Notes: generated from the letters alone by a model not told the origin. DNA of 64,000 bases from Nannocystis sp. (GCA_016712315.1 JADJRG010000013.1:2640001-2704000), one strand, 5' to 3'; numbered from the stretch's first letter, positions 53,689-63,178 are shown. Numbers and translations: made by a program.

Positions 53689-55107
53689 ATGAGCGCGTTG
53701 AAGCAGCTTTATGGGCGATCGCTCGGGCTCTTGACCGATCTGTACCAGTTGACGATGGCGCAGGGCTATTGGAAGTTGGGCATGTCGGAGCACGAGGCGG
53801 TGTTCCACCTGTTCTTCCGCCGCGCGCCGTTTAAGGGGGGCTACGCGCTGGCGGCGGGGCTCGACCTGGCGATCGATCTGTGCGAAGGGCTGCGCTTCGC
53901 GGCGGACGAGCTCGAGTACCTGGGGGGGCTGCGCGGGAACGACGGGCGGCCGCTCTTTGAGGCGGGCTTCCTGGAGTACTTGGGGGCGCTGCGCTTCTCG
54001 TGCGACGTGGACGCGATGCCGGAGGGGACAGCGGCGTTCGCCCACGAGCCGCTGCTGCGGATCCGTGGGCCGCTGCTCCAGTGCCAATTGTTAGAGACGT
54101 CGCTGCTGAACGTGATCAACTTCTCGACGCTGATCGCGACCAAGGCGGCGCGGATCGCCAGCGTCGCGGGCGAGTCGACGCTGCTGGAGTTCGGGCTGCG
54201 GCGCGCTCAAGGGATCGACGGGGCGATCACGGCGGCGCGGGCGGCGGTGATCGGCGGCTGCGCGGCGACGTCGAATTGTCTGGCGGGCATGCTCTACCAG
54301 ATCCCCGTGCGCGGCACGCACGCGCATAGCTGGGTGATGGCCTTCGAGAGCGAGCTGGCGGCCTTCTCGGCCTACGCCGAGGTGATGCCGAACAACTGCG
54401 TCTTCTTGGTCGACACCTACGAGACGATCGCGGGGGTGGGGCACGCGGTCACGGTGGGGCAGCGGCTGAAGGCGCGAGGGCATACGATGATCGGGGTGCG
54501 CCTCGACTCGGGGGACCTCGAGGCGCTGAGCTTCGAGGCGCGGCGGCTCTTGGACGAAGGCGGGCTGGAGGAGGCGGTGGTGGTCGCCAGCAACGACCTC
54601 GATGAGCGCTCGATCGCGGCGCTGACGGCGAAGAGGGCGCCGATCGGGGTGTATGGGGTGGGGACGAAGCTGGCGACCGCGTACGACCAACCAGCGCTGG
54701 GCGGGGTGTACAAGCTGGCGGCGATCCGCGGGCCGGGGGAGGCGTGGTCGTATCGGCTCAAACGATCCGAGGAGGCGATCAAGATCTCGAACCCGGGGAT
54801 CCAGCAGGTCTTTCGGAGGGTCGACGCGGAGGGCCGGTTCTTCTCGGAGGACATTATTTATGACGAGGCGCTGGGCAGCGCCGAGGCGCTCACCGACGGG
54901 GAGGCGCTGCTGGTGCCGATCTTTCGCGGCGGGGCGCGGCTGTACGAGTCGCCGCCGGTGCTGGCGATCCAGGCGCGGGCGAAGGCGCAGCTCGGGCGGC
55001 TGCGCGACGGGCTGCGGCGGCTCGATCCAGACGATGTCTATGCGGTGCGCTTGGACGCGCGGCTGGCGGCGCTGAAGGCGGCGCTGCTCGAGGAGGTGGG
55101 CGGATGA
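53689..55107 (+). CDS. pncB: nicotinate phosphoribosyltransferase
   Basis: 472 residues from ATG 53689 (a GTG one codon upstream is possible; GGAGG sits about 7 bases before). LLTDLYQLTMAQGY, the phosphohistidine loop RGTHAHSWVMAF (about residue 205), EFGLRRAQG and GVYGVGTKLATA are family signatures. It makes nicotinate mononucleotide from nicotinate and PRPP in NAD salvage. Overlaps pncA by ATGA, so the two salvage steps are coupled. Confidence 0.95.
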   Translation: MSALKQLYGRSLGLLTDLYQLTMAQGYWKLGMSEHEAVFHLFFRRAPFKGGYALAAGLDLAIDLCEGLRFAADELEYLGGLRGNDGRPLFEAGFLEYLGALRFSCDVDAMPEGTAAFAHEPLLRIRGPLLQCQLLETSLLNVINFSTLIATKAARIASVAGESTLLEFGLRRAQGIDGAITAARAAVIGGCAATSNCLAGMLYQIPVRGTHAHSWVMAFESELAAFSAYAEVMPNNCVFLVDTYETIAGVGHAVTVGQRLKARGHTMIGVRLDSGDLEALSFEARRLLDEGGLEEAVVVASNDLDERSIAALTAKRAPIGVYGVGTKLATAYDQPALGGVYKLAAIRGPGEAWSYRLKRSEEAIKISNPGIQQVFRRVDAEGRFFSEDIIYDEALGSAEALTDGEALLVPIFRGGARLYESPPVLAIQARAKAQLGRLRDGLRRLDPDDVYAVRLDARLAALKAALLEEVGG

Positions 55108-55745
55108 AGGCGCTGATCTTGGTGGATCTCCAGTACGATTTTATGCCGGGCGGGGCGCTGGCCGTGCCCGACGGCGACGCGGTGGTGCCGCTGGCGAACA
55201 GGCTGCAAGGCGCGTTCGAGCTGGTGGTGGCGACGCAAGACTGGCACCCGGCGAACCATGGGTCCTTCGCGGCGAATCACCCAGGTCGAGCGCCTGGTGA
55301 GGTGATTACGCTCGGTGGCCTGCCCCAGGTGCTGTGGCCGACCCACTGCGTGCAAGGCTCGCGCGGCGCCGAATTGGTGGCAGCGCTCGATACGTCGCGG
55401 ATCGCGGCGGTGCTGCAAAAAGGCTGCGACCCGGAGATCGACTCGTACAGCGGCTTCTTTGATAATGGCGGCCGCCGCTCGACCGGGCTCGGCGAATTCT
55501 TACAGGCGAGGGGGGTCGAGGAGGTGTTCGTGCTGGGGCTGGCGACCGACTATTGCGTCCGATTCACCGCGCTCGACGCGCTCGGTCTGAAGTTCAAGAG
55601 GGTGTCGCTGGTGGTGGACGCTTGCCGCGCCGTGGACTTGTCGCCGGGGGACGGCGAGGCGGCGCTGGCGGCGATGCGGGCGGCGGGGGTAGAGATGGTC
55701 CGCTCAGCGTCGCTGTTGTCGCCCTCGCGCAGCTCGACGCCGTAG
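55104..55745 (+). CDS. pncA: nicotinamidase
   Basis: 213 residues. Isochorismatase-fold hydrolase with LVDLQYDFMPGGALAV (catalytic Asp8), metal ligands in TQDWHPANHGSF, catalytic Lys in VLQKGCDPEIDSY and nucleophile Cys in GLATDYCVRFTA. It converts nicotinamide to nicotinate, the substrate of PncB. The last ten or so residues (SLLSPSRSSTP) extend beyond the family core. Confidence 0.95.
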   Translation: MKALILVDLQYDFMPGGALAVPDGDAVVPLANRLQGAFELVVATQDWHPANHGSFAANHPGRAPGEVITLGGLPQVLWPTHCVQGSRGAELVAALDTSRIAAVLQKGCDPEIDSYSGFFDNGGRRSTGLGEFLQARGVEEVFVLGLATDYCVRFTALDALGLKFKRVSLVVDACRAVDLSPGDGEAALAAMRAAGVEMVRSASLLSPSRSSTP

Positions 55746-55852
55746 CCGTCGGTCTCGGCGAACGACCCTTTGGCGACGCTCCCGCGCCTGCGCCGGCGAG
55801 TCGACGCGCGCGCGGCGCCCAATTTTCTCGCGGACGATGGTACCGTGGCGGC

Positions 55853-56437
55853 TTGCAGCGCTGCCACACCTGCTCACGCCACGTCTGGGAGACGGAGCCC
55901 CGCTGTCCGTTCTGCGCGGCGCCGCTGCGGCTGGTCGGCGCGGCGCCGTCGTTCGCCTTGTCCGCGCTGATCGGCGTGATGGTGTTGGGGTGCGTCGGCG
56001 ATGACTCGGGCGGGGCGACGATCTCGGGGAGCGACGGGACGACCAGCGCCTCGTCGACCGGGACCGACTCGATGTCGAGCACGAGCGGCGCCACGGACTC
56101 GGGCTCGGGCTCGGGCTCGACCTCTTCTTCGGGCTCGACCTCGGACAGCGGCTCATCCGGGACGGAGTCGACGTCGACGACGACGACGACGAGCTCGACG
56201 TCATCATCGACGACGAGCGACACGACGAGCGACACGACCGGCGACACGAGCAGCGGCTGCGACGGGCGAGGCGAGCAGATCTGCGACGGGGTCTGCGTCA
56301 ACACCAACCAGGACCCGGAGCACTGCGGGGAGTGCTTGAACGTCTGCGACGGCGAGATGGGGCAGGCCTGCGTCGAGGGCGAGTGTGTGGTGATCCTCCC
56401 CTACGGCGCGCCGATGCCGGAGCCGCTGTGGGCCTGA
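55853..56437 (+). CDS. zinc-ribbon membrane-anchored protein with Ser/Thr linker and Cys-rich C-terminus
   Basis: 194 residues from TTG 55853. N-terminal CHTC...CPFC zinc ribbon (C4, C7, C18, C21), then a hydrophobic segment ending LGC (about residue 46), a long Ser/Thr/Gly/Asp linker, and a C-terminal Cys-rich part (CDGVCVNTNQDPEHCGECLNVC) ending in YGAPMPEPLWA. If the hydrophobic segment inserts normally, the zinc ribbon is cytoplasmic and the Cys-rich part outside. The protein is convergent with, and 26 bp from, the radical SAM/SPASM gene, and its C-terminal tail could be a modification substrate; that is speculative. Confidence 0.6.
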   Translation: MQRCHTCSRHVWETEPRCPFCAAPLRLVGAAPSFALSALIGVMVLGCVGDDSGGATISGSDGTTSASSTGTDSMSSTSGATDSGSGSGSTSSSGSTSDSGSSGTESTSTTTTTSSTSSSTTSDTTSDTTGDTSSGCDGRGEQICDGVCVNTNQDPEHCGECLNVCDGEMGQACVEGECVVILPYGAPMPEPLWA

Positions 56438-56463
56438 TCGCGCGCTGCTAGCTGGCCCTTTGG

Positions 56464-57801
56464 TCAGGTCGATAGGTCGACGGGGGCGCCGGGGCCGAAG
56501 GGCTCGTCGGCGCGGGCGCTGCGGGGCTCGTCGATGTGCACGGCGCCGCGCCGCGCCCGCAGCTCGGGGTCCTTGGGCTCGCGGATGACCCGAAAGAGGC
56601 CGTTGTCGAAGGGCTCGCCGGCGGAGGGGCGGACCCACTCGATCCGCTCGCGTAGCCCCATCCGATCCATCTCGAGCGCGCGGTGGTGGCACATCGGGTT
56701 GTTGCCCGGGCGGCCGAGCAGCGGCTCGCTCACCGAGGTGCAGCCGGCCTTGCAGACGCTCGCGTAGTAGCACTCGGCGCAGTAGCCCCACAGCTCCCTC
56801 TCCGTCCGCTGGCGCATGTACGTGAGCTCCGGCGCGCGCTCCCAGATCGCGCGCAGGCCGTGCTCTCGCCACGACCCGCCGACGTTGTTGCGGCCGCCGA
56901 GGCTCGGGCAATTTTTGATCATGCCGTCGCTCTCGATCGCGATCCCGGCGATCCCGGCCTGGCAGCCGAGGTAGTGGCCCTGGCGGCTCTGTCGGCGGCG
57001 GAGCTTGTAGGCGTAAGGCCCGAAGTAGCCGAGGCTGTTGGCGGGGGTGAGCGTGATCCGGAGCTGGTCACATCGATCGGCGAGTCGATCGAGGACCGGG
57101 AAGAGCCCCAGGTACATGTAGGGCTGGAGCAGCAGCTCGTGGTGATCGGCGGCGCCGCCGTGGGCGACCGTCACCTGCACCTGCCAGGCGTGGATCCCCT
57201 CGGGCGCGAGCAGCTCTAGCAGCTCGGGGAGGTCGCCCTGGGTGAGGCGGTTGATCTGGGTGTTGGCCGAGATCTTCGACCCAGCGGCCCGCAGCAGGCG
57301 CAGCGCTCGAAAGGCCCGCTGCCAGCTGCCGCTGCGCCCGCGGAGGTGATCGTGGTGCTGCTCGAGGCCGTCGATCGAGACCGAGACGCTCTGCACGCCA
57401 GCCTCGACCATCGCCTCGGCGCGCTCTTGGGTCATTGAAAAGCCGCCGGTGGTGAGCGTGCAGGTCATGCCGCGCGCGCGGATCGCTCGGATCACGAGGA
57501 TGAAGTCGGGGCGCAGGTAGGCCTCGCCGCCGATCAAGGTGACCTCGCCGACGCCGAGCTCCGCGAGCTCGTCGACGAGGCGCAGGCTCTCGTCGGTGCT
57601 CAGCTCGCCTTGGCGCGCGGCGCCGGCCCGCGGCCCGCAGCAGAGGCAGCGCTGGTCGCACGCGAGGGTGAACTCCCAGACGGCGTGGCGCGGCGTCGGG
57701 GCGCGGCCGTCCGCGAGCGGCAGAATTTTTCGGGTCTTGCCCGGCGGCAGCGGCTCGTCGAGCACGGGCAGGCGGCGACGGAGATCGCTCAAAAGGCTCA
57801 C
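56464..57801 (-). CDS. radical SAM/SPASM-domain enzyme (RiPP-maturase type)
   Basis: 445 residues from GTG 57801. Radical SAM site CDQRCLCC (CxxxCxxC, about residue 47) with GGEAYLRPD and SVSIDGLEQHHDHLRG; SPASM region ICPSL-like GMIKNCPSLGG, YCAECYYASVCKAGC and GRPGNNPMCHHRAL supplies auxiliary cluster cysteines. Similar maturases in myxobacteria modify small peptides or enzymes (for example those tied to GDL-motif peptides, as I recall); I cannot assign the substrate. No obvious short precursor gene was found on the same strand; the convergent zinc-ribbon protein is the closest candidate. Confidence 0.8.
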   Translation of the reverse strand: MSLLSDLRRRLPVLDEPLPPGKTRKILPLADGRAPTPRHAVWEFTLACDQRCLCCGPRAGAARQGELSTDESLRLVDELAELGVGEVTLIGGEAYLRPDFILVIRAIRARGMTCTLTTGGFSMTQERAEAMVEAGVQSVSVSIDGLEQHHDHLRGRSGSWQRAFRALRLLRAAGSKISANTQINRLTQGDLPELLELLAPEGIHAWQVQVTVAHGGAADHHELLLQPYMYLGLFPVLDRLADRCDQLRITLTPANSLGYFGPYAYKLRRRQSRQGHYLGCQAGIAGIAIESDGMIKNCPSLGGRNNVGGSWREHGLRAIWERAPELTYMRQRTERELWGYCAECYYASVCKAGCTSVSEPLLGRPGNNPMCHHRALEMDRMGLRERIEWVRPSAGEPFDNGLFRVIREPKDPELRARRGAVHIDEPRSARADEPFGPGAPVDLST

Positions 57802-57928
57802 GGCTCGACGATAGCGGAGTTCGCGGGCGCGTCGCTCAGATCTTGACCTGGCGCCTTGACCTCGCCCCGCGCCGCCATGAACCTCGACGCATCGATCGTC
57901 GATCAACGAACGCCCGTGGAGGCGCCGC

Positions 57929-59185
57929 GTGAGCGAGGTGGTGGTGCTGCCCGGGCTCCGCCGCAGGGTGTTTTTTGGGGTGCGCCTCGCGGAGCAGGGC
58001 GACGGTGAGGGGGCGCTGGTGGTCGAGGTTCATGGGGTATCGTCGGCGGCGGCGAGCGGGATCGTGGTCGGCGATCGGATCTTGAGGATCGACGGCCGCG
58101 CGGTCGACGGGGCGATCACGTGCCAGCGCTTGATCAAAGAGCTGTCGCCGGGGTCGAGCTTCGAGCTCGAGCTGGCGCGCGGCCCAGAGCGCGTGCACGC
58201 GCGCGGCAGCGCCGCTCCGTGGCCGACCGAGCGCTTTCCCGGCAACACGCTGATGCTCACGCATGTGGGCGAGCCCGGCCGCCGTCACCGCGTCTTCTTG
58301 ACCCGGCCGAACGCGCCAGGGCGCCACCCCGCGGTGATGATGATGCGCGGCTTTAGCTGCCGCTCCTGCGAGTTCCCGTTCGCGCCAGAGACGCCGCTAC
58401 GGGCGCTGCTGACGGCGTGGACGCGGGCGGGCTACTGCACGCTGCGGGTCGAGAAGCTGGGGGTCGGCGACAGCGAAGGTCCGCCGTGCCCGGACAACGA
58501 ATTCGCCTCCGATCTGGCGGGGGCGCGGGCGGGGTTGGAGCTGCTTCGGGCGATGGACTTCGTCGACGGCGAGCGCCTCGCGATGTTCGGACACAGCGTC
58601 GGCGGCATGATCGCGCCGCTGCTCGCGGCCGAGCGTAAGGTCGCGGGGGTGGGCACCTTCGGGACCTCGGCGGATCGTTTTAGCGAGTGCGCCGCGGCTT
58701 CGCGTCGCCGCCAGCTCGCGCTCGCCGGCGCGTCGCTCCGTGAGCTGCCGGCGATCGAGGCGTTGCAGGCGCTGCTGGTCCCGGGGCGCCTCTCGCTCGC
58801 CGAGGCGCTGGAGCAGCGACCAGATCTGGCGCCTGCGGTCCCGCAGCTCCTGCCCGGCGGGCGCCTGTTCGGGCGCGCCGTGACGTACTCGCGCGAGCTC
58901 GACGAGGCGCCGCTCGCGGCGGCGTGGCAGGCGCTCGACGCGGAGGTGGCGGTGTTCCACGCGGAGTACGACTACGTGTGCGTCCGCGAGGAGGCGGCGC
59001 GGATCGTCGAGATCGTCAATACGCGCGGCTGCGGGCGGGCGCGCCTGATCGAGCTGCCGCGGGTCGGCCACCTGCTCTACACCCACGCGAGCCTGCAGGC
59101 GGCCTTCGACGCGCCAGAGGTCGGCGGGATCGATCCGGGGATCGTCCCGGCGACGCTGGAGTGGCTGGCGCGGGCGTTCGCCTAA
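57929..59185 (+). CDS. PDZ-like plus alpha/beta hydrolase fusion protein
   Basis: 418 residues, GTG start with GGAGG at 57916-57920. Residues about 13-85 look like a PDZ domain (VFFGVRLAE..., VHGVSSAAASGIVVGDRILRIDGRAV). The rest is a hydrolase with RGFSCRSCEFPF, the nucleophile elbow GHSVGG (about residue 230) and a late Asp and His (AEYDYVC, RVGHLLYTHA). Resembles acylaminoacyl peptidase-like hydrolases; the substrate is unknown. No signal peptide. The PDZ-hydrolase arrangement is uncommon for bacterial cytoplasmic enzymes. Confidence 0.75.
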   Translation: MSEVVVLPGLRRRVFFGVRLAEQGDGEGALVVEVHGVSSAAASGIVVGDRILRIDGRAVDGAITCQRLIKELSPGSSFELELARGPERVHARGSAAPWPTERFPGNTLMLTHVGEPGRRHRVFLTRPNAPGRHPAVMMMRGFSCRSCEFPFAPETPLRALLTAWTRAGYCTLRVEKLGVGDSEGPPCPDNEFASDLAGARAGLELLRAMDFVDGERLAMFGHSVGGMIAPLLAAERKVAGVGTFGTSADRFSECAAASRRRQLALAGASLRELPAIEALQALLVPGRLSLAEALEQRPDLAPAVPQLLPGGRLFGRAVTYSRELDEAPLAAAWQALDAEVAVFHAEYDYVCVREEAARIVEIVNTRGCGRARLIELPRVGHLLYTHASLQAAFDAPEVGGIDPGIVPATLEWLARAFA

Positions 59186-59303
59186 GGACGCCGCGACGGC
59201 GACGACACAGCGCGGCTTGAGGAGGGTGGGCCAGCACTGGTTTCGCCGCGACGGCTGTCGCGCCGCAACATCTTCAGTCGTTCGCGGTGCGCTTCGGTCG
59301 TAC

Positions 59304-59840
59304 ATGACTCCCATGCCTGATCTCACCAAGCTCGTCAGCTCGATCCAGCGCGCTAAATCGACCGCAGACGCGAAGAAGCTCCGCTTCACCGGCCTCAGCG
59401 AGGCCCAGCTCAACGCTCGCCTGAACGCCCCGGCCCTCCGCTCCCTCGGCGCGGCTCCGCCGATGATCGTTTGGCAGTCGTGGAGCAGCATCACCACCCC
59501 AGGAGGTTCGATCTCCTACAATGTCGGGATCCACAACCCCGCGGGCGAGCAGGTGTGGCTCTTCGCGCACGTCTTCGTCGGGCCCGCGAACTTCGTCGCC
59601 GATCCCGGCGCCGCTGTCCAGGCCGTGGACGCTCGCTTCCCCCGCCTCACCGAGCCGGCCTTCGACGGCCTGCGGATCCCCGCGGGGGGCGACGCCTCGC
59701 TCTCCTTCCAGGTCGACGTGCCGGCCAACGTCCAGCAGAGCAACTACCTCGGCAACACCTTCCTCTTCCGCGCCGATTGGCACGACGTGGGGGTCTACCT
59801 CGACCGCGGCGTCTTCATCTTCGGCGTCGGCGCTGTCTGA
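59304..59840 (+). CDS. 178-residue protein of unknown function
   Basis: No family recognised. After a short basic N-terminal region (KLVSSIQRAKSTADAKKLRF) the protein is beta-rich with regularly spaced aromatics (MIVWQSWSSITT, VWLFAHVFVGPANF, FLFRADWHDVGVYL), suggesting an Ig-like or jelly-roll sandwich. No signal peptide, no cysteines of note. The codon style favours C-ending codons more than in neighbours, which fits horizontal acquisition, but is an eye judgement. ATG 59304 or 59313 (MPDLTK) may be the start. Confidence 0.6.
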   Translation: MTPMPDLTKLVSSIQRAKSTADAKKLRFTGLSEAQLNARLNAPALRSLGAAPPMIVWQSWSSITTPGGSISYNVGIHNPAGEQVWLFAHVFVGPANFVADPGAAVQAVDARFPRLTEPAFDGLRIPAGGDASLSFQVDVPANVQQSNYLGNTFLFRADWHDVGVYLDRGVFIFGVGAV

Positions 59841-59913
59841 CGCGCCGCAGGTCTCGCCCGCAGCGGGCTAGACCGCGGCTCGGATGCGCGCGAGACTCCG
59901 AGTACAGGCCTGT

Positions 59914-60459
59914 ATGCAAGGACTCGCGCGCTCCCTCGTCATGCTCCCCCTCAGCCTCTCGATGATCTGGGGAGCCGCGTGCTCGGGCGGACCGACGACG
60001 AGCGAGGCGACCTCCGAGGGCTCGACGAGCTCGAGCGGATCGTCGACCGTCGGCGATCCGACGAGCGCCTCGTCGAGCGCCGAGACCAGCGACGGGAGCT
60101 CGACGGGCTCGACTTCGGAGGGCTCGACTTCGGCGGGCTCGACTTCGGCGGGCTCGACCGCTGCCGAGACGACCGCAGCAGGTTCGACCACCGAGCCGGC
60201 TGCCTGCGCGGCGATCGTCGGCTCGCAGGAGTGCGCGCTGCTGGCAGAGGTGTCGCCTGAGCTGGAGCTGGCCGCGTGTCTGCTGTGCCAGGGGATCGCC
60301 TGCGGCGCGGAGGCTAGCTGCGACGACCAATACCCGTGTGTCGACGACAAGATCGTGATCCAGGGCTGCTGCACCGACGAGCAGTGCGAGGGGCTCTCGC
60401 CCTTCTGTGGGATGTACACCGGGACCAACAACGTGTGCGTGCTCCACGACGACGTGTGA
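59914..60459 (+). CDS. small Cys-rich lipoprotein with Ser/Thr linker
   Basis: 181 residues. Signal peptide MQGLARSLVMLPLSLSM with lipobox GAAC, then a linker of GSTSEGS-type repeats and a C-terminal part with eleven cysteines (CAAIVGSQECALL, CLLCQGIACGAEASC, GCCTDEQCEG). No named domain. ATG 59884 is also possible but makes the signal peptide too long. Convergent with the MMPL gene, 25 bp away. Confidence 0.72.
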   Translation: MQGLARSLVMLPLSLSMIWGAACSGGPTTSEATSEGSTSSSGSSTVGDPTSASSSAETSDGSSTGSTSEGSTSAGSTSAGSTAAETTAAGSTTEPAACAAIVGSQECALLAEVSPELELAACLLCQGIACGAEASCDDQYPCVDDKIVIQGCCTDEQCEGLSPFCGMYTGTNNVCVLHDDV

Positions 60460-60484
60460 GCGCGCCGCTGCGGCCGGCAGGGGG

Positions 60485-63178
60485 TCAGCGGGCGCGTTTT
60501 ACGAGGATGAGGAGGGCGGGGAGGACGAGCAGGCTGGCGAGCAGGCAGCCGGCGATCCCGAGGACCATGGCCATGCCGAAGGTGATCATGGCGCCGTGTT
60601 TCCCCAAAAGAAGGGCGGCGAAGCCGACCATGGTGGTGAGGGCGGAGATGATGACAGCGCTGCCGGTGCCGCGCAGGAGCTCATCGAGATCGGCGACGCC
60701 TCCGTGTTGAAGGGCGCTCTCCTCGACTCGGTGCATTAAATGGACGCCGAAGGCGGTGCCGATGCCGAGCACTAAGGGGAGACAGACGATGTTGGCGATG
60801 TTGAAGGGGAGGCCGATGACGGCCATGACGCCGAGCATCCACAGCCAGCCGAAGACGGTGGGGACGACGGCGAGCAGGGCAGGGCGGACGCCGCGGAAGT
60901 CGAGGATGAGGAGGATGAAGATGAGCGCGGCGGCGAGGCCGGCGGCGTCGCGGAAGCCGCCGACGATCATCAGCTCGTGGATGTAGCTGTGGATCGCGAG
61001 GCCAGAGACCTGGGGATCGACGGTCTCGACCTGTTGGCGGAATCGGGTGGCGACGGCGCCGTCCCAGAAATTGCCGGCAGGCACGACAAAGAGGGCGAGG
61101 TGGACGCCGTCCTTGGCGACGTAGCGGCGGCGGAAGAGCTCGGGCAGGTCGCTGGGGTCGTAGTGGCCGCGCTCGGCGACGGCGTGGCCGACTCGGTAGG
61201 CGCGGCCGAGCAGGGCGGCGAGGGCGGGCTCGATGGTGAGCAGGCGGGCGCGCTCTGGCTCGCTGAGGGCGCTGAGGCGCTGCTTTAAGGCGGTGTAGGC
61301 GGCGTGGGCGGCGTCGGCGGCGTCAGTGGGCTGGCCGGCCTGCTTCAAGGCGAAGCGGACCTCGTCGAGGGCGTCGATGATCCGGGTGAGGGGGGGGAGG
61401 AGCTGCTCGGGAGGGGTCTGGCGGGCGGCTAAGACGGCGAAGTCGGGGGCGCGCGGGAAGGCGGTGAAGCCGGCGCGTAAGGTGGCGAGGGCCTGCGGGG
61501 AGAGGGGCGGGAGGATGTCGGTGGGGCTCTGGACGCTGGCGACGACGTCGAGGGCGCGGAGCTTGGCGGTCATGTCGCGGGCGCTCTCGACGTCGGCGGC
61601 GATGACGTTGGCGGACATGGGCCCCATGGTGGGATCGAACTCGAGCGCGGTGAGTACGCTGGCGCTCTCGGTGTCGGTGGGGAGGAAGTCGAAGGTGCGG
61701 GAGCTGAAGGCGATCCGCGGGAGGGCGACGGCGCCGGCGATGCCGGTGAGCAGGGCGACGACGAGCAGGGGGACGCGGGCGCGGCGGATGAAGCGGGGGA
61801 GGTAGGCGATCCCGGCGATCTCGGGGCTGATCCGGGCGGTGCCGCGGGTGGTGCGGGCGAGCAGGGCGGGGAAGGCGATGAGGGTGGCCGCGACGATGAC
61901 GGCGAGGCCGACGGCGGTGATCACCCCGAGCTCGCTGTAGGCGGTGAAGTCCGTAAAAATCGTGGCGAGGAAGGCGACGGCGGTGATCGCGGCGCCGCTG
62001 AGGATCCCTGGGCCGGTGCGGACGACGGCGGCGTGGATCGCGGCGTGCACGGCGGCGCCCTTGCGCCGCTCTTCGTTGACGCGGGCGAGCACGTGGACGG
62101 AGAAGTCGATGCCGAGGCCGAGGAGGACGCTGACGAAGCCAGAGGTGACGAGGTTGAGGCCGCCGTAGAGGAGGCGCACGCAGCCGAGGGCGAGGATGGT
62201 GCCGCCGAAGAGCGGGACGATGGCGAGGATGGTCTGGCGGATCGAGCGGAAGAGGAGGAGGCAGAGGGCGAGGATCCCGAGCGCAGAGGCGGCGCTGGAG
62301 ATGAGCAGGCCGCGGGCGAGCACGTCGTTCTCGTCGACGGCGAGGGCGGGGATGCCGGTGAGGCTGGCCGTAAGGCCAGGTGGGGCGTCGGCGAGGACTT
62401 CGTCGCGGATCCGGCGGATCTTCTCCACCGCGGGGCGGAACTCGACGACCTCGCCGCTGCTGAATTCTGGAAAAAGGGTGATGACGCGGTGGGCTCCGTC
62501 GGCGGTCTGGAGGTAGCCGCGCTCGTCGAGGTCCGGGCGCTTCGTCTGAGGATCTTGGCCGAGGGCGCTGAGATCGGCGGTGCCCGAGAGGTAGCCGCCC
62601 AAAAGATCGGCGGCGCTGGCGAGGCCGCGCAGGCCTTCGGCGACCTGCTCGGGGGCGACGGGCTCGCCGCCACCTTCACCCTCGAGGCCGGCTTCGAGCT
62701 GATCGGCGATGGCGCCGAACCAGGCGGGTAGGCCTGATTCGAGGAGGAGGGGGAGGTCCGCGCCGGGCGGGAGCTGGCGGGCGAGGTCTTGGAGGGCGCT
62801 CGGCTGCTGCAGGAAGATGACCTCGGCGACCTCGTGGACGCCAGGGCGGGCGAGCACGCGGCCTTGCAGCTCGGGGAGCTCGCTGAGGCGGGTGACGAGG
62901 CGATCGACGAGCTGGCGCTGGTCCTCAGGGGCGCCGCCGGAGAGGACGAGCACGGGGGCGTCTGGGGTGCCAAAACGCTCGAAGAAGCTGAGCAGGCGGG
63001 CTTGGTAGGGCTCGTCGTCGGCGACGAGGCCGTAGCGTGAGGTGCTGATCCCGAGGCTCGGGATGAGGAGGCCGGCCGCGATGATGAAGGCGAGGGTGAC
63101 GCCGAGGAGGATCCGCGGGTAGCGGAGGGAGAAGGCTGCTAGCGCCCCAAAAGCGCGCTCGTGGAAGGTGCCGGCCAT
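60485..63178 (-). CDS. RND/MMPL-family membrane transporter
   Basis: 897 residues from ATG 63178, which is 6-13 bases from a GGAGAG sequence. Two sets of membrane segments with large periplasmic loops: TM1 (about 18-38), TM2-6 and TM7-12. The DxxxHxxxR-like segments LGLGIDFSVHVLARVNEE and LGIGTAFGVHLMHRVEE are family signatures in the first and second half; the first carries an Asp for proton translocation, the second has Thr/Gly. Resembles hopanoid-transporter/MMPL exporters of lipids. No adaptor or lipid biosynthesis gene is adjacent. Confidence 0.9.
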   Translation of the reverse strand: MAGTFHERAFGALAAFSLRYPRILLGVTLAFIIAAGLLIPSLGISTSRYGLVADDEPYQARLLSFFERFGTPDAPVLVLSGGAPEDQRQLVDRLVTRLSELPELQGRVLARPGVHEVAEVIFLQQPSALQDLARQLPPGADLPLLLESGLPAWFGAIADQLEAGLEGEGGGEPVAPEQVAEGLRGLASAADLLGGYLSGTADLSALGQDPQTKRPDLDERGYLQTADGAHRVITLFPEFSSGEVVEFRPAVEKIRRIRDEVLADAPPGLTASLTGIPALAVDENDVLARGLLISSAASALGILALCLLLFRSIRQTILAIVPLFGGTILALGCVRLLYGGLNLVTSGFVSVLLGLGIDFSVHVLARVNEERRKGAAVHAAIHAAVVRTGPGILSGAAITAVAFLATIFTDFTAYSELGVITAVGLAVIVAATLIAFPALLARTTRGTARISPEIAGIAYLPRFIRRARVPLLVVALLTGIAGAVALPRIAFSSRTFDFLPTDTESASVLTALEFDPTMGPMSANVIAADVESARDMTAKLRALDVVASVQSPTDILPPLSPQALATLRAGFTAFPRAPDFAVLAARQTPPEQLLPPLTRIIDALDEVRFALKQAGQPTDAADAAHAAYTALKQRLSALSEPERARLLTIEPALAALLGRAYRVGHAVAERGHYDPSDLPELFRRRYVAKDGVHLALFVVPAGNFWDGAVATRFRQQVETVDPQVSGLAIHSYIHELMIVGGFRDAAGLAAALIFILLILDFRGVRPALLAVVPTVFGWLWMLGVMAVIGLPFNIANIVCLPLVLGIGTAFGVHLMHRVEESALQHGGVADLDELLRGTGSAVIISALTTMVGFAALLLGKHGAMITFGMAMVLGIAGCLLASLLVLPALLILVKRAR

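Noticed and set aside
57850..58080. A short RiPP precursor upstream of the SPASM gene
   Set aside because: The only short frame there overlaps the hydrolase gene in another frame and has no leader/core character.
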